Shown here one piece after another: positions 62,001-64,000 of a stretch of 64,000 nt of DNA. The translations under genes and the position numbers were made by a program. The notes under the pieces are model-generated. The model made no database searches and was not told the DNA's origin. It saw only the letters and a program-made list of their open reading frames with translations. Source of the DNA: a virus. The stretch is taken from positions 62,001 through 126,000 of IMG/VR virus record IMGVR_UViG_3300046744_000381, one strand, 5' to 3'. How positions within the stretch are numbered: position 1 is the first letter of the stretch; each line of letters begins with the position of its first letter.

Positions 62001-64000
62001 TGTAGGTATTGAATACCCGGATCCTGGTCCTGCAAGTAATGAACTAATTTATGGAGTTGATCAAGTTCTTGCAAATAAAGCATTTTTACAAGAAGAAACT
62101 GTACAATTTATTAACAATCAATATTTTGTATACAATAGTGCTAAGTGTGAAAGAGATACCGGACTTATTATTGATGCAGCAGCATATGACACATTGCTTG
62201 GTACAAACTACAATGCAGTTACAGCAGGATTATCATATCAAAGAGCAAACAGTGCATATGTTTTAAGTGATCAAAATACAGAAACAATCGGCGGTATTAA
62301 TTTTGCAAAAAGTAGATCCAGTGATGCAACAACACATTCGCCCTCGCAATCAGATGTTGAAGCAGCATTTGACGAAGTAATTGATATTATACAAAACGGT
62401 GCAGTAAGCACACCGCAGGCTGCTGATCCACTTACATTTACAGATCCATCAACTGCATCAACAGCCGAAATAAACACAAAATCTCAATTACAAAATAATA
62501 GAAATTTTATTGCTGCTGAAACAGTTGCTTACATAAATGAGAATTACGTTAATTTTACATATGACAGTTCAAAATGTGAAAGAGATATTGGATTAATATT
62601 AGATGCAATATCAAAAGATGTTGCACTAGGAACAAACTATAATACTGTAACAGCAGGATTAGCCTACTCAAGAGCCACCGCTGCAACTAACAAAGCAGCA
62701 CAAGGTTTACAAACACTCGAATCATTTAAGTTTGCACGTAAAGAAACAATCGAAAAAGGATTAAGTGATACTGGAGAAGCAAGGGCATTAGCATCGTGGA
62801 ATGAAGTTATAGATATATTTGAAAATGGCGTTGTTAGTACAGATACCGCAGCCGATGCTATAACATTTACTACTCCGGTTGGTGCAAGCCAAGATCTAGA
62901 AGATGCAAAAGATCAATTACAAGCAAATAGAGATTTTATTGCAGCTGAGATTGTTGCATATGTAAATGATAACACACCGCCGGCAGGTTATAATCAAACT
63001 AAATGCAATCGTGATGTAAAATATATTGTAGATGGTTTATCACACGATATACTTTATGGTGGTAACTCAGCAACTAGACTAGTAGCAGCTAGTTATTTTG
63101 AAGGTGCAGTAGCACAACTTCCTGTAAACCAGCTAACACCAACTACTAATGCCTATACACACTTAAAAGATACTGTGATTCCAGCAATTATCACAAATAC
63201 TCCACTAACACCTACAACTGGCAACACTGAAACTCAAGACACCACAAACGGTGCAGCAACCGCAACAGAAAGTGCAGCACTTGAATTATTGGTAGATATT
63301 ATTATTGATCACATAAATGGCTACGATAATGTTAATCCGTTAGGTGACGAAGTATTACCAAGTGTTACTTGGTCTACATCAGAACTGCAACAAGATTACA
63401 GCACTATTGTTGCACAGAAGTCAAGTATACAAAGTTTGACAACACAGTTTATTGCAGACACTTTTACTGGATTCAACTTTAATAGCACAAAATGCGATAG
63501 AGATACAAAGTATATTGTTGATGCATTAACATATGATATATTATACGGTGGCAATAGTGCTACGCTTAATGCTGCACGTAGCTATTGGGTAGGTACACAA
63601 ACACAAGTTGAAGGACAAAAAGCAGAAACTGCAACAGCGTTAGAATATACAGCAACTATATTAAATAAAATTATACAAGATCAAGCAGTTGATTATACTT
63701 GGCAATCAAGTGAAGCACAAGATACAACTGCTGGTGCAGGAACTACAACAGAAGCAGCAACCGCAGCTAACTTGTTGCAAATTATACAAGATGTTATAAC
63801 TGACGGTCTAGATAATTTGCCTACAGAAGTCAAGCCAGATTATGCAACATTTGCAAATGCAGATGTGATTGCTGGAGTTAATAATTTATTAACAGAAAAA
63901 GATACTATTGTAGCAGATACAATTACCTATATTAACACAACTTATAATGGATTTAGCTATGATCAAGAAGTATGTAAAAGAGACACAGGCTATATTATTG
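59017..64000 (+). CDS. Giant tail-fibre protein, partial (runs off right edge)
   Basis: 1661 codons from ATG at 59017 with no stop before the edge. Residues 1-60 are a fibre shaft (LTADGEVLIEPSGRKVTIDG). About 60-320 is a right-handed beta-helix of pectate-lyase type (GPGDFYESNPITLPDFVTIR, NGCYLHELTMRG, GGYLSISNSVSDFG). About 330-410 holds GxGYTSxP repeats shared with the giant baseplate protein. From about 450 on there are helical units opening with CxRDxxxIxDAxxxDxxxGxN, dense and regular after residue 900. Immediately follows a small structural gene. Likely a long host-recognition fibre. Confidence 0.85.
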   Translation, partial: MDYFKRQSLHSRLIGDTSVTLTADGEVLIEPSGRKVTIDGDLVVTGNASGSEVTDILYVTQDGNDLNDGKSLGPDGAKATIKSAVASSSPGTTILVGPGDFYESNPITLPDFVTIRGTGDLRNTRIFPRNNTQTIFYMGNGCYLHELTMRGLRYPGWCAEIREGALVTTSPYIQNCTNMNGPWLNDGTEFIPFETVQIPGIEPGAKPLMVEDYPALPSGKQVNDTGGGGGLYVDGNQYDPASLVFSFVADAFTQIAQGGVGFWIDNFGYTQIVSCFSVFCSVGFKTTRGGYLSISNSVSDFGLKGIEADGFYPQAYTTARPQQDYFSTVASVTINTPGANYTSAPTVVIEGPSKVGGVTATATASIDTTSGKLAAVTIQQAGSGYTSVPLISFSGGGATAQATGTINLASNVTVTLNSLRDKPQTGSIIKFEGDPLYYYITGTNQINPPFVYDEVVCRRDLRRIIDAVTADIVLGTSYQSQAAATSYLRATSSKVLSDQLAPTVFGIESARDGMKAETTNLAMEEQIDYLFNIITSTINEGDSSVQPDNQNDIANTLNDLNTIDPARIAAKNNVLENREFIVEEVAAYVNDQFTELSYNQADYTSDMTTLINGIQMFAALESNQQIIRLAQEYEVRTRFKPMLLSSFRFLSEKFEALAEVQASTIALTNVKEGFNQFMNIIDDGDSSANVIVFPEHAGVDSNRADAKDQLQANKNFLTTEFTTFLAAEAPGFSFDVDNYKLDFERIIDAMTFDVLYNGNSSTVLEARYYFDNGADGTLFSDLTPNDRNAIVQSYARMRFVIGRVARGLAVTATTGNGVSQDFTSNNATQSEADFLDTLLFNIEDMIDNVTLDRLPSTLTYPTYGDEPALQVDAANIIEARRNGFITDAISYNLANNPTLTYNQDKCKRDIGYLVDGINRDILLGTNHNSIQAATAYKRANVAYLNSEQKPATILSLKYAKTLGIAAVTTNDLIRDDVSAKWDIILDIIEFDQLPSVGIEYPDPGPASNELIYGVDQVLANKAFLQEETVQFINNQYFVYNSAKCERDTGLIIDAAAYDTLLGTNYNAVTAGLSYQRANSAYVLSDQNTETIGGINFAKSRSSDATTHSPSQSDVEAAFDEVIDIIQNGAVSTPQAADPLTFTDPSTASTAEINTKSQLQNNRNFIAAETVAYINENYVNFTYDSSKCERDIGLILDAISKDVALGTNYNTVTAGLAYSRATAATNKAAQGLQTLESFKFARKETIEKGLSDTGEARALASWNEVIDIFENGVVSTDTAADAITFTTPVGASQDLEDAKDQLQANRDFIAAEIVAYVNDNTPPAGYNQTKCNRDVKYIVDGLSHDILYGGNSATRLVAASYFEGAVAQLPVNQLTPTTNAYTHLKDTVIPAIITNTPLTPTTGNTETQDTTNGAATATESAALELLVDIIIDHINGYDNVNPLGDEVLPSVTWSTSELQQDYSTIVAQKSSIQSLTTQFIADTFTGFNFNSTKCDRDTKYIVDALTYDILYGGNSATLNAARSYWVGTQTQVEGQKAETATALEYTATILNKIIQDQAVDYTWQSSEAQDTTAGAGTTTEAATAANLLQIIQDVITDGLDNLPTEVKPDYATFANADVIAGVNNLLTEKDTIVADTITYINTTYNGFSYDQEVCKRDTGYII
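61715..64000 (+). repeat. Tandem protein repeats of 140-160 residues
   Basis: Units start near 61715, 62137, 62560, 62992, 63478 and 63955, each with (Y/F)(N/D)xxxCxRD, then a (I/L)(I/V)D(A/G) helix, and (L/Y)GxN. Earlier, more diverged copies lie near 60370 and 61230. The last one is cut by the window edge, so more copies may follow. Confidence 0.85.

Overview
This window reads as the structural and early-regulation half of a marine T4-like myovirus genome (cyanophage/pelagiphage type): AT-rich, densely packed, with recognisable T4 counterparts gp48, gp53, gp5, gp25, gp6, gp55, gp47, gp46, gp26, gp20, gp21, gp22 and gp23. No photosynthesis gene, tRNA, integrase or CRISPR array is visible. 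The host cannot be fixed from sequence alone. T4-type late promoter motifs (NTAAATA, often followed by CATT) and near-consensus sigma70 promoters (TTGACA-17-TATAAT) alternate, giving a readable early/late programme.

Layout. 1-831 (minus): a partial repeat protein from a consensus early promoter. 898-2346 (plus): a tail-fibre-like protein from a late promoter. 2324-7762 (minus): seven translationally coupled genes (a small hypothetical protein, three glycosyltransferase-like proteins, a hypothetical protein, a twitch-type radical SAM enzyme and a GNAT-like protein) behind a host-type promoter. 7821-16258 (minus): fibre and adhesin genes, including three paralogues sharing an N-terminal module. 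16278-40188 (minus): baseplate genes, including a 4592-residue giant next to gp6. 40257-44585 (plus): early genes gp55, gp47, gp46, a small protein and a GIY-YIG nuclease. 44586-45101: a noncoding stretch full of hairpins. 45102-46793 (plus): a membrane-segment virion candidate. 46790-47847 (minus): gp26 and a frameshift extension. 47913-56616 (plus): tape measure, portal, core, protease, scaffold and capsid. 56691-64000 (plus): a cold-shock-like protein, a free-standing small RNA candidate, three small structural proteins, and a giant fibre that runs off the right edge.

How it fits together: host RNA polymerase would transcribe gp55, recombination genes, the radical SAM/glycosyltransferase operon and the small RNA; gp55 then redirects polymerase to NTAAATA promoters in front of head, tail and fibre genes. 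The strongest unexplained signal is a textbook -1 frameshift site at the end of gp26 (slippery T TTT TTC, six-base spacer, bulged stem) that opens a 77-codon extension lacking any ordinary start codon. Other leading items are the coupled early modification operon, a 245-nt RNA with its own promoter and terminator, promoters that place the predicted transcript start on the start codon, and the repeat-built giant proteins.
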